Shown here: piece by piece, positions 33,342 to 45,662 of the stretch
Position numbering within the stretch: position 1 is the stretch's first letter
Layout of the letters: each line of letters begins with the position of its first letter
Assembly (NCBI GenBank): GCA_029204225.1
Contig: CM055097.1
Span: forward strand, 48,072,052-48,136,051
From: Diphasiastrum complanatum
Lineage: Eukaryota > Streptophyta > Lycopodiopsida > Lycopodiales > Lycopodiaceae
Direction of reading: 5' to 3'
DNA: 64,000 nt
Program-made: the position numbers and the translations under genes
Notes under the pieces: generated by a model
Database searches by the model: none
Told to the model about the DNA's origin: nothing
What the model saw: the letters and a program-made list of their open reading frames with translations, nothing else

Positions 33342-35994
33342 TGGTATCACAGCCCGGCTAAGATGCGGTCTTTGATAGGATGGAGACAAGCCTACATCGA
33401 TTTGGAAGTTGAAGCGCTTGGATTCACATCCCGGAAGGAGTGTTGTTTTCTCTCAAGGGAATCATGGAGTTGGATTCACAAATTTCAGATAAGTAGCATA
33501 CTTTTCGAAATTATGGTAGAGTGCACTTCTACATGGATTTTTGGTAAAAGATACTGCAAATTTGTAGGAATCTAGATGCAATTTCATGATTTCTTGGGGA
33601 AGTTTTCAAATGGTGTGAGTGATCTGCTATGGTAGATTCGGCTGCAAGTTCATTGCTGAATTCTGTTGCACTTAAGGATGGGGATATATGTATATGTATA
33701 TAATGTTTTGAATCTAGTTCTGACTTATGTTCATCTAGAAATTTGATTTCCTAGATTGCATGCTGAGGATTAGGAGTTAATTACAGATAACTTTAACGAA
33801 GTAATTCTTAAGCCAGTAAGTGAAAAGAGAAAACAATCCAATTTTATTGGAAAAATTGTAATAATAGGAATTAATAAAAAAACTGATTTCATTTCCAACT
33901 GAAAGACTGTTATGTCATATAAATTACTACTTGTGTGAATAGACTTGGAATTCAAATAAATTCTAAGGTCAAAGTATTTCGATTTCTTAAATCTAAAATC
34001 TCTTTTTGTGCATAAATGGATTTCGATGGAATGGTGTTTATGTATTGGGTCATAGTGAGATTAATGACATATGTGCACAATTAATCTTGTATGAATCTAC
34101 TGTGTATTCCTAGTTACCAGGGTTATTTGGTACACTTAACCTAGTCGGTGAACATAAGTATATAATCAAGTATTGTTTGATAGATACTTACAGAGTTAAC
34201 AGATCTTTCTATGGAAGATTTATGGATTAACTTATAAATGATTTGGGTAAGGATCTAAATGTGGTGTCATACTAGTATAATTGAATTCTTCACCTAGACA
34301 TTTGAGATTTCTGAATCATTGGCAATTAACTTGAGTAATTGATTACTCCAGGATGAAGTTAATTGGTAAAACGATCAGTGTGACGTGGATTTACCAGGAA
34401 CTGATGGTTTTTGAATTATATCGCTTGTCAGACGCATTATTAGTGAATCATTAGGTTCATCAGTTAAAATTATGTGCATCGGATAAACAATATTCTTGGG
34501 ATAGAGTATTCCTTAGTTAAGGAATAGACTCGGCTCATTAGTGATTACATCCCAGAGCGCTCAATTGGATAACAAATCATAATGAATCCAAGAATAATAT
34601 CTGAATTGATATTCAGCAGGACTTTGGGTATCTAGATTTGATTCTAGATTGTAATGTAAAATTTTTGTAGTTGAAGATTATTGTCATTTTGGTATGCGTT
34701 CAATCTTTAATTACCAGTGGTTATAGAACTTGAATCTTGCACTTTAGTTAAAGAATCCTAATTGAAGAATATTCCTAAATTCAGTATTTTTTTAGTGGAA
34801 AGATTTTGGAATGATTCTTACTTTTCTTGAATTATGTGGAACATATACTCCAGTATCTTGTGAATGATTAAGTACAATTATGGATTCCAGAAAATTATGA
34901 TTGACGAATCATACGAATCATAAATAATTACTTAATTGTTGTCAGTGGATTAAAAGGAATTGTGATGATTCTTAAGTGTGATGATTAAGTCTTGGTCTAT
35001 TGATTTAATTGAGTAAGAATTCAAACCAGTGTTTTGAATCTCTTTACTCCAGTATTTTAATTGAGAACCTATGGATCTCATAGATATTATTTATCTAGTT
35101 TATGGTCTAAAAATGCTTGAATACAGTTCTTCATTTGATTGGATCTCCAGTCATCATAGGAGACAAACAAGTCTATTAAAATGAATGAATGTTATTTTCT
35201 TGCATTTGGTATTAGAAACAAGAGCATTTAACTCAAAAGAGTATCTGGGATACTCAGAATTGAGTTTTTATCTATACCTTAATGATTCTCCTAGATATTC
35301 TAGTTAAATGAATTATCATATCTTAGAATTGGATTCTATAGATAGTTGTACTTGGAAGCTTTTTATTAAATTGTCTGCCAGAGTTTGTGGATAATTTCAT
35401 ACTGTAATTATTATTATTTTTCTTTAACTTTAATCTCCTAAGTTAGGTAATATTTCACTCAGTTGGTTCATGTAAGTGTTTTGTGAGAAATTGGCAAAAA
35501 TCTTGCTTGGTTTTTTTTGTGATAGAAGTTTGTAAGTGAATCTCACATGTGTGGAGGATGTTCCCACGTGTGAAGAATTGTAAAGTAAATAAAAAGTGTT
35601 TGATGTAGGGGTCACATAGAATTTCATAGTCAAGAGTCTTGATCTTGGTGCATCTACACACCTTAGGAGATCACAAGTACATGTTGTGGACAGTCCACAA
35701 CGTGTGAAATCAACATGTTTTACATGAAGGTGATGTTATTAACTTGTGTTGAGTGTAACCCAGTTGAGAAAACATATCTCTTAGTGTACTTTTCAAACTT
35801 GAGTCGTACTCCGGAACATAAATTAACGATTGAAAATAACTTTTCTCTGAGTACTTGTTTGATATGAAAGTATGACAGTCAGACTAAGGATAATGATTTT
35901 CTCGGTTAATATTGAAAGTTAGAGGAACTGTTCCTATGATTCTTTCATGTTTTGAAGAGCTTCTAAGGATAGATGCAGTTTAAGGAGGGAAGAA
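33342..35994 (+). other. Non-coding interior of the chromovirus-derived element
   Basis: It opens with the PBS-like TGGTATCACAGCC (33343-33355; one mismatch to initiator-Met tRNA). No Gag, protease, RT or integrase motif is readable in the 2.65 kb; short open frames near 33201-33575 have no family signature. At about 35830-35994 the text CTCTGAGTACTTG, ACTAAGGATAATGAT and TTTAAGGAGGGAAGAATGTTA matches the chromodomain-to-LTR junction at 48420-48550. This makes it a LARD-like derivative whose coding capacity was lost or replaced. Confidence 0.75.
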
Positions 35995-36468
35995 TGTTAT
36001 GGCCATATTCGGTTAAGGACCTGGAATAGTCCTAATATGGTAGACCGGCCCTCCAGTGTTCGAGATTAGTTGTCACATCATGATTTAATTCCATGTCAAG
36101 GCCTATTTGCGACTAATTACCTTGAGATGACCCAGACACTCTAATTGAGACATGTGGAGTATTGCATGTCTGTGTGACGGATATAGGCAGGAGGACTGCA
36201 TGAAGAGATGTGATCTATTTATAGTTGACCTGCATGGGGGTTGCATGGTTTCATGCACAGGACTCTACTCTCTATATAATGAGGTAGGGATTCTCCCGTT
36301 GACATATTGGGTTTAGGTTACCAGCTTCTCTCTTCTCCTCTTCACATGGCATGGCTTGGGGGCTAGATCCAAATTTGATCTAGGATTGGTTGGGCGGTTT
36401 GGCTCCATAGTCTCTCTTATTGTATTCTCCTATCTTCATCTTAGGGGCAATCCTGTAGGGTCTTTATA
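35981..36468 (+). repeat. Polypurine tract and 3' LTR of the outer element
   Basis: A purine tract AAGGAGGGAAGAA (about 35982-35994) is followed by the LTR 35995-36468, uninterrupted and about 474 bp long. It provides the empty-site sequence (CTTAG|GGGCAATCC) proving the nested copia insertion. Confidence 0.9.
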
Positions 36469-36654
36469 ATATATTTGTCTTATTGAGCTCAACACATTAT
36501 CAACCTATGTGGCATGTGAAAAATTAGTCTCCCCTGTCCAAATACCAAATGGTAAAAAGTAGCTTCATGGGATCTTAAAGGTATTCCAAATCTTAATGCT
36601 CCAAGATGTGGCATGTGGCAATCAGAAACATCTTTGATCTTTCATTGTTATACT

Positions 36655-36796
36655 TGTTGGAATTAAGCATCGCTCCAACTCACCAGAACTCGAACCTTTT
36701 CTATTCGCGTCATCAAAACACGAATCATTCGGGTTTGTCACATGTACTGAGTACCAGTACACTATGTAAATACACACACACACTCTCTCTCTCTCC
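36655..36796 (+). repeat. 5' LTR of copia B, first segment
   Basis: It matches 43897-43955 of the 3' LTR (TGTTGGAATTAAGCATC, CTCCAACTCACCAGAACT, then ATACACACACACTCT), with about 75 extra bases in the middle (36697-36765). It ends in a CT run, where the foreign insert begins. Confidence 0.88.
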
Positions 36797-37977
36797 ACCA
36801 AAGAGATTAGAGATGGTTTGTGTGTGGTACTACTGAAATCATATTCAATGTAAAGTATAGTTCTAAAATAAATGAAAGAGCATAATGATATCGCGAGTTC
36901 CTCAGGCATCAAAGATAGCCGTCATCTGATTAGAAACTGAGGTGTCGTAGACATCCGTATTCTGATCAGAGTGAGTAAACAAGTGCGATCAAACAGCAAT
37001 GAAAGTGCATTTAATCACAACAAGCATTCATCTATGTTGTACACAAATAAAAACGTGTTGCTGCTATATTACACTGAAGCACAATACAAATAGCAATTAC
37101 AACAAAAAATGATGGCATAATTGGGAGGCTCAAATAATGTGTCTCATGGATGGAGCAATCACTAATCTATGCTTGGACGATCTATTTATAGATTTCATCC
37201 GTGTATTAATTACATTGAATGCTTGTTGCCTAATTAGGAAAGCCGTTGTACTTGGAAGCATATGGCTTTTGTAACAACTGTACACAATATATATGGTCAA
37301 TAATTCAGCATCATTGACGCGGACGAGGACATCGTTGGAACGTTCCTCGTTTATTTTAGACGACCTTCAGGATTTTTCTCTCTCTTCGCATTTTTTGCAA
37401 AAAGTCGAAGGTGCCCTCAAAAAGACGATGATGTTTTTAAAACAGTTTAACTCATGAAAATAGATGACCTTCAGGAATTTTCTCTCTCTTTGCATTTTTT
37501 GCAAAAAACTGAAGGTGTGTTAAAAAAACTTAAACTTTGAAACTATGCAAATTTTGCATTTCAGAGAAATGCAAAAAAAGCCGAAGCTGTTGAAAACATA
37601 GTGTATTTCTGCAGACTATCGAAAAAGTAATATATTTTTCCAAACTTGTTCTAAATGCAAGTTTGCGAAAGTCCTTGAAGATGGCCAAGTCTTCAATGAC
37701 TTCAAGTCATTAAACTTAACATCTGAACTTCGAAATTATAAAAGGATTGGTTACCCTTTGTTGGAGATCAGCCGGAAGGCCGTTGTTGACATTTTACAAA
37801 TAAATTGGTTGTTTAAGTTTGTGATTCTTGCAGGTATCAGATGAGCAAACGTAGAACCAAAGTTGGTTTCACCTGACCCTCTACATTATATTTTATCACT
37901 TTTATTGATGATTATTCTAGATTTACCAGCATCATGTTCATTAAGAACAAGTCTGAGGCTTTTAATTGTTTCAAACC
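36797..37977 (+). repeat. Copy of copia B interior located inside its 5' LTR
   Basis: This 1.18 kb is nearly identical to 40541-41721 of the same element, running from CCACCAAAGAGAT to the integrase text that encodes FITFIDDYSRF and FIKNKSEAFNCF. It joins a CT run on the left and a LINE-like RT fragment on the right. It contains two tandem-like units (about 37358-37430 and 37464-37520), each with ACCTTCAGGA...TTTTTTGCAAAAA and GAAGGT. The non-coding part is unidentified. Confidence 0.93.
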
Positions 37978-38310
37978 ATATTTTCACACTTAGAGCTTTG
38001 ATTGAGGAAGCTAAGCACAGGAAAGAAAAGGGTTTACTGCTGTTTTGTGGACTTCAAGAAAGCCTTTGATTCTGTACCACACTCCCTACTCATTCAGAGA
38101 CTTCAAGATCTTGGTTTCTCCACGGATATTGTTCTGGCAGTGATGGCTCTTTATGAGAACGTCTTGGGATGCTTCCGATATGGTAGTGGTATCTCTGATC
38201 ACATTGCACCATTGGGGTGAAACAGGGATGCTCTCTTTCGCCGGTTCTTTTTGGATTGTACATTGATGAGTTAGAGTGAGCCATTTTACAGTGTGGAGGA
38301 GCTGGCTGTA
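37978..38310 (+). pseudogene. Non-LTR (LINE-like) reverse transcriptase fragment, copy 1
   Basis: The frames read HIFTLRALIEEAKHRKEKG then, after a one-base shift, YCCFVDFKKAFDSVPHSLL, RLQDLGFSTDIVLAVMALYE and, after another shift at about 38212-38218, GVKQGCSLSPVLFGLYIDEL. FVDFKKAFDSV and GVKQGC.LSP are palm-domain motifs of non-LTR retrotransposon RT and are absent from copia RT. The catalytic YADD block is missing; the fragment runs instead into a (CT)n tract. It is a captured, non-functional piece inside the copia B 5' LTR. Confidence 0.9.
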
Positions 38311-38312
38311 GA

Positions 38313-38489
<177 letters not shown>

Positions 38490-38911
38490 ACAACCTTGCA
38501 GTCTTACCCTCTGAAGTTGAACGTCTACGCAATAATCAACTGAAGTAGAAGTGGGATCAACTACATTCTCTTCGTTCAAGCCCACGAACTCAAAGTCTTT
38601 AGAGATCCATGTCATCCACCTGCCCCATTAGACGTAGACCACGTCACAGTTCACTTTAGTAGTTGCACTGTTTCACACTCGTTGCCTACGCAATCATTAT
38701 AACTTTTTCATGTACATATATACATAACGGCAGCTGACGAAAATGATGATGAGTCAATCTGTGATGAATGCATGTAAGTGGAGAAGAGTATAATTGAGTT
38801 CCTACACGAACAAAATTGTGTCTTCATTATCACTTTTATTGATGATTATTCTAGATTTACCAGCATCATGTTCATTAAGAACAAGTCTGAGGCTTTTAAT
38901 TGTTTCAAACC

Positions 38912-39244
38912 ATATTTTCACACTTAGAGCTTTGATTGAGGAAGCTAAGCACAGGAAAGAAAAGGGTTTACTGCTGTTTTGTGGACTTCAAGAAAGCCTT
39001 TGATTCTGTACCACACTCCCTACTCATTCAGAGACTTCAAGATCTTGGTTTCTCCACGGATATTGTTCTGGCAGTGATGGCTCTTTATGAGAACGTCTTG
39101 GGATGCTTCCGATATGGTAGTGGTATCTCTGATCACATTGCACCATTGGGGTGAAACAGGGATGCTCTCTTTCGCCGGTTCTTTTTGGATTGTACATTGA
39201 TGAGTTAGAGTGAGCCATTTTACAGTGTGGAGGAGCTGGCTGTA
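38912..39244 (+). pseudogene. Non-LTR (LINE-like) reverse transcriptase fragment, copy 2
   Basis: Second copy in the tandem duplication, with the same motifs (YCCFVDFKKAFDSV; GVKQGCSLSP in the third frame) and the same two frameshifts. The shifts therefore predate the duplication. Confidence 0.9.
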
Positions 39245-39249
39245 GACTT

Positions 39250-40257
<1,008 letters not shown>

Positions 40258-40260
40258 GAG

Positions 40261-40273
40261 TGGTATCAGAGCC
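40261..40273 (+). promoter_or_regulatory. Primer binding site (initiator-Met tRNA) of copia B
   Basis: TGGTATCAGAGCC lies three bases after the 5' LTR. Confidence 0.94.
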
Positions 40274-41600
40274 ACATTCCAAACTACTAATTAGTATATG
40301 AAATTGTTTACTATACTTATATCATTCATCATGGAAGGAATTGATGGGATAAGGAAGATAGAAGAACGCGAATGGAGAAGAGAGCAGAAATATTGTGGAA
40401 CAGCTCTCCCATTCTAATCGACTGCTAAATGCAAAAATAGTCTAATAGATAGCTTATGCTAAATGTAATCACAGCTTTAAGTGTTTTGATTGTCCAACAA
40501 GATCTTAAAAATTAATTCATACTCTAAAACAAGAGTACATTCCACCAAAGAGATAAGAGATGGTTTGTGTGTGGTACTATTGAAATCATATTCAATGTAA
40601 AGTATAGTTCTAAAATAAATGAAAGAGCAGTATGATATCGCGAGTTCCTCGGGCGTCAAAGATAGCCGTCATCTGATTAGAAACTGAGGTGTCGTAGACA
40701 TCCGTATTCTGATCAGAGTGAGTAAACAAGTGCGATCAAACAGCAATGAAAGTGCATTCAATCACAACAAGCATTCATCTATGTTGTACACAAATAAAAA
40801 CGTGTTGCTGCTATATTACACTGAAGCACAATACAAATAGCAATTACAACAAAAAATGATGGCATAATTGGGAGGCTCAAATAATGTGTCTCCTGGATGG
40901 AGCAATCACTAATCTATGCTTGGACGATCTATTTATAGATTTCATCCATGTATTAATTACATTGAATGCTTGTTGCCTAATTAGGAAAGCCGTTGTACTT
41001 GGAAGCATATGGCTTTTGTGACAACTGTACACAATATATATGGTCAATAATTCAGCATCATTGACGCGGACGAGGACATCGTTGGAACGTTCCTCGTTTA
41101 TTTTAGACGACCTTCAGGATTTTTCTCTCTCTTCGCATTTTTTGCAAAAAGTCGAAGGTGCCCTCAAAAAGACGATGATGTTTTTAAAACAGTTTAACTC
41201 ATGAAAATAGATGACCTTCAGGAATTTTCTCTCTCTTCGCATTTTTTGCAAAAAACTGAAGGTGTGTTAAAAAAACTTAAACTTTGGAACTATGCAAATT
41301 TTGCATTTCGGAGAAATGCGAAAAAAGCCGAAGCTGTTGAAAACATAGTGTATTTCTGCAGACTATCGAAAAAGTAATATATTTTTCCAAACTTGTTCTA
41401 AATGCAAGTTTGCGAAAGTCCTTGAAGATGGCCAAGTCTTCAATGACTTCAAGTCATTAAACTTAACATCTGAACTTTGAAATTATAAAAGGATTGGTTA
41501 CCCTTTGTTGGAGATCAGCCGGAAGCCCGTTGTTGACATTTTACAAATAAATTGGTTGTTTAAGTTTGTGATTCTTGCAGGTATCAGATGAGCAAACGTA
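40274..41600 (+). other. Non-coding interior of copia B that replaces gag and protease
   Basis: A short start (ATGGAAGGAATTGATGGG near 40330) may be the last trace of gag. From 40541 the sequence is the unidentified 1.1-kb segment that also occurs at 36797. It has no retrotransposon motif on either strand until integrase text resumes near 41600. It includes the paired ACCTTCAGGA...GAAGGT units near 41103-41265. Origin unknown; it may be captured host DNA or part of another element. Confidence 0.75.
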
Positions 41601-43263
41601 GAACCAAAGTTGGTTTCACCTGACCCTCTACATTATATTTTATCACTTTTATTGATGATTATTCTAGATTTACCAGCATCATGTTCATTAAGAACAAGTC
41701 TGAGACTTTTAATTGTTTCAAAAACTTCAAACAGTTCGTTGAGACACATACTGGTCAACGACTCAAAACCATTCGAACAAACAATGGTGGAGAGTTTCTG
41801 TCAAATGAAATGTTTGACTATCTGGCATCATTCGACATTCATCGTCAGTTCACCACCAGCTACACGCCACAGCAGAATGGAGTAGCCAAAAGGAAGAACC
41901 GAACATTACTAAATGCAGCACGATCTATGAATCTGTCAAACGCTCAGCTCACCAAAGACTTTTGGGCTAAAGCTATTTCAACAACTTGCTATCTACAAAA
42001 TTATTCGAGTACCAAAGCAGTCGACTCAAAGACACCCTTCGAAGCTTTCTATGGCTACAAACCGAGTCTACGACACCTTCGAGTGTTTGGCTTTCTTTGC
42101 TATGTAGACATTCCCTCTGATCTGAGAAAGAAACTTGAACCTGTTAGCTGTAGAAGTATTTTTATTGGATACTCAACATCACACAAGGCATATAGAATAT
42201 TTGATGTTGAGACAAGTCAAATCTCAGTTAGTCGAGATGTTGTCTTTCTTGAAGATAAATTCTTCGACTTCAAGCAGAAGCAACCAATGCAAGATTTCAT
42301 CCCAATGACTCTCATCACCATCGACAGGCCTTGACCTGCGATTGTTCCGACGGACATCGAAGATATTCCTGTCGCACAGCAAGGAGAATCATCATCTCAA
42401 AATCCAACTATTTTTCGGAGATCTGCACGACATTGACAAGAACCTGATCGTTTCGTCCCTCAAGCATTCATCAACAATGATGAACCCACTTCAGTAACAT
42501 AAGCCTTGTCAAGTTTGAATGCAGATAATTGGCATACTGCCATGCATGCTGAGTACAATTCACTAATGAAGAACAAGACCTGGAGTCTTGCGAAGCTCCT
42601 ATAGATGCAAAGATCATCGACACCAAGTGGATCTTCAAGATGAAGCTCAATCCGGATGGTTCCAAGCTAGATGGAAAGCTCGTCTAGTCGTTAAAGGCTA
42701 CGAATAAACTTTTGGGATTGACTACACTGAGACATACAGTCCAGTCATACGACTTTAGTCAATTCAATCTTTATTCACCTTCGCAGCTGCCGAAGATTTG
42801 GAAATACACCAGATGGATGTTCAGAAGTCCTTTCTGAATGGATACATGCAAGAAGATATTTACATCTATCAACCTGAAGGTTGCATCCTTCCAGGCCAAG
42901 AACATAAAGTATGTAAGCTGCAGAAAGCTCTCTATGAGCTAAAGCAAGAGCGTCTGGTTTGATAGAATCAATCAATTCTTGTTGCAACATGACTTCACTC
43001 TGAACTCTAATGACTCTAATGTTTATCTCAAGCACAAAGGTTCAAGCTATGTCATAATAGCTCTAGATGTTGATGACTCACTGATCTTCAGCAATTTGAA
43101 TCAACTACTTCATGAAACGAAGAATTTTCTGTTGAAGGAATTCGAAATGGCTAATTTAGGCCCTATGCATTACCTTCTTGGAATTGAGATAACAAGAGAC
43201 AGAGCAAAGAGAAGTATTTCGTTCCTATGGGAAGCTTATCAAGCTATAACAATAGCTCTGATA
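41600..43263 (+). pseudogene. copia B integrase core and reverse transcriptase, broken
   Basis: Integrase resumes at PSTLYFITFIDDYSRF, then RTNNGGEF (normally SDNGGEF, so the catalytic Asp is replaced), QQNGVAKRKNRT (normally VERKNRT, so the catalytic Glu is replaced) and VFGFLCYVDIP. RT follows with NADNWHTAMHAEYNSL, DTKWIFKMKLNPDG, YTETYSPVIR, QMDVQKSFLNGYMQ and LDVDDSLIFSN (YVDD changed to DVDD). Several stops and frameshifts occur between 42330 and 42965. Loss of key residues in both enzymes shows the copy is inactive. Confidence 0.92.
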
Positions 43264-43886
43264 TAAAATCGCTTCTAATACTATGTAGATATCAGATTAA
43301 GAAATCAGATAATAGCAATTACTGCTTTGATACCATGTTGAGATTCGGGAGAAAAAGGGGAAGAATCCTGGGTGTGTTCACTACAACATCAATAGGTGAA
43401 CACAAAACAAAGCTTGATTGCACCATTGTTTGCGGAAGTAATGTGGACACAAGAAAATCCACATCTGGCTATCTTTGCTTTCTAGGAGGTGGACCCATTT
43501 CATGGAACAGTCGAAAGCAAAAATGTATTTCTTTGTCCTCCACAGAATCAGAATATGTCGCCGCTACCTCTGTAGTAAAGGAAATTATCTAGCTCAGAAG
43601 ATTGTTTTAGGACCTTATTATCATTCAAATCAGTCCAACTATACTCTATTGCGACAATTAGAGCTGCATTGCTCTATCTTTGAACCCACGAACTCACCCT
43701 TGAACTAGACATATTGAAGTTCAATTTCATTTTCTTAGAGAGAAAGTTCAGAATAAAGATGTCCAATTAAGTTACTGTCCTACTGCCAGTATGTTGGCTA
43801 ATATCTTGACTAAGCCTCTGTCAAGAGAAAAGCATGTTACATTGTGTAGCTTGCTCAATTTCATTCTGGATCCTAGGAGTTAAGCT
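43264..43886 (+). pseudogene. copia B RNase H remnant
   Basis: After about 170 bp of unrecognised sequence (43264-43435) where the RT-RNase H connection should be, the frame reads DTRKSTSGYLCFLGGGPISW, CISLSSTESEYVAATS, HIEVQFHFLREK and LANILTKPLSREK. Stops interrupt it at several points. It ends at the polypurine tract TTAAGGGGGG (43887-43896). Confidence 0.9.
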
Positions 43887-43896
43887 TAAGGGGGGG

Positions 43897-44791
43897 TGTT
43901 GGAATTAAGCATCACTCCAACTCACCAGAACTTGAATACACACACACTCTTTCTCTATGACAAGCTTGCAGTCTTACCCTCTGAAGTTGAACGTCTGCGC
44001 AATAATCAACTGAAGCAGAAGCAGGATTGACTACATTCTCTTCATTCAAAAAACTCGACTACATTCTCTTCGTTCTCCCATGAACTCAAAGTCTTCGGTT
44101 CGAGATCCATGTCATCCACTTGCCTCGTCAGACGCAGACCATGTCGCAGTTCACTTTAGTAACTGTACTGTTTCATGCTTGTTGCCTACGCGGTCATTAT
44201 AACTGCCTCATGTACATATATACATAACGACAACTCACAAAAATGATGTTGAGTCAATCTATGATGAATGCATGTAAGTGGAGAAGAGTAAATTGACTTT
44301 CTACGCGAACAAAATTGTGTCTTCGTTATTTGATTCCATAGGATCAGAGATCTTAGAGAGAGTGAAAACCTTTCAGAGGATAGAGATAGTTATTTAATCT
44401 GTAACTAGCCAAGTAAGATCACTGCACACAGTGCAGCATTCCTGTGAACCATTCTTGGGAACAGAATTGTGATCTGATCGTTGTACTTACAACTGCTTAA
44501 TTCAGATTCTCTATGCTTCTTATGTGTATTGCACTGCAAATGCTTTCTGATAGTTTTCTATCTCTATTGGCATTCACTCAATCCAGAATGTCTAATATTC
44601 AAAGGTAGCATGGTTGTCTTAGATGCCTAATTGTTCGCTCCTTCATGGTTGTCTTTGACACCTACAAGACATTCCTCCATTTGTTCTAAGTTAATGCTTA
44701 TGTTGTAGTTTTGGTAAAGATCTTGAAAAGTTTTCTATGTTGGAGTTGTGTCTCTTCTTCTGCACCTAATTTATTTGAGAGCACCCCAACA
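43897..44791 (+). repeat. 3' LTR of copia B
   Basis: The 895-bp reference form of the LTR without the inserted module, from TGTTGGAATTAAGC to CACCCCAACA. It carries the short ACACACACTCTTTCTC tract at the point where the 5' LTR has gained 2.7 kb. Confidence 0.95.
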
Positions 44792-44929
44792 ATACTCTAT
44801 TTTTATTTCTCATATGTGCAATTTTAAAACCTAGCTAAATCTATTAAGTTCATCATATAATTATAACTTGTGGACATTACCACTACATAAAATGCCTTAT
44901 TTAGCTCTTTATTGTACTATTGTGATATC

Positions 44930-45662
44930 ATAATTCTTTGGACAAACTCTTGAATGATGAAGTAAAAGTTGTTGGAGTGGGAGTTGCTTTGAAGACAAAC
45001 ATGAATGTCACAAAGGCCTACCAATAATTCACATAATGATAAGACACTTGATGAAAAACTAAGTCCAAAAACAAGTTGCTCTTGGGTAGAGAGAGAAAAT
45101 GGAGCACTTACATTGAGGTAGAGAGAGAACATAGACAAAAGACTAAATGTTGGAAGCAAAAACTTGACTACCATAATTCACCATGTATGTACAGTTAAAG
45201 CTCTTTCAAATAGAGCTAGCTTGAGTTCCTCCAAGCGGAAAATGCACTAACTTGATTGGACCCCATTGATTCATCATGATTGGACCTCTAGATATGCATC
45301 TCTCATCATGATTGGACCTCATGATTTCCACATTACAATTTGATTGGGCCTCATGATGTGCATCTCTAAACATGATTGATCCACATGTAATGCACCTCTT
45401 AAAGTGATTGGCCTTGTGATCTACACCTCTAAATGTGATTGGACCAAATGGATGCATTTCAATGCTAACATTATGTGACAAATGTCACTATCTCACTAGA
45501 ACTCAAGTTTAAGGCCTATTGACTATTCAAACTCAGCATAAATGAATGAACTAAAATGATTATGCCTACCCTTGATCCCACACATGGGAACATGTTCCAC
45601 ACATGTGTGATTTCAATATGTACATGAAATTGCAAAATGCTAGATTTTGCCTATTCTTCACA
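44930..45662 (-). repeat. LTR-like end of the unclassified repeat family (copy 2, inverted)
   Basis: Read on the minus strand from 45662 it starts TGTGAAGAATAGGC after the purine tract CAGGAGGAG and runs through AAAATCTAGC, TTTCATGTACATATTG, CATGTTCCCA, GGTCCAATCA-type blocks and TCTCTCTCTACC, in the same order as 2557-3100. The stretch 45236-45440 holds several copies of TGATTGGACCTC-type text, which look like short internal duplications. The far end is uncertain. Confidence 0.55.

Larger units (their letters stand above)
25122..36468 (+). mobile_element. Chromovirus-derived non-autonomous LTR element, split by a nested copia
   Basis: The outer element of the nest has a 5' LTR in two pieces (25122-25574 and 33318-33341), a PBS-like TGGTATCACAGCC at 33343-33355, an interior at 33342-35994, a purine tract at 35981-35994 and a 3' LTR at 35995-36468. 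The two LTRs are near-identical over most of their length. Candidate 5-bp target duplications are ATATA at 25117-25121 and 36469-36473. The LTRs start TGTTRTGG but do not end in CA, so the right boundary is less sure than the left. The interior of 2.65 kb has no long open frame. Its last 200 bp aligns with the chromodomain ends near 48330 and 51280, so it descends from a Ty3/gypsy chromovirus. Confidence 0.8.

Noticed and set aside
33201-33575. A 124-codon plus-strand frame.
   Set aside because: It spans the end of the 1.2-kb insert, the end of the copia LTR, the host LTR and the primer site, which cannot be one gene.
45206-45481. A 91-codon minus-strand frame with repeated GPI.F/H-rich text.
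   Set aside because: It is produced by short internal repeats (TGATTGGACC-type) in the LTR-like region.
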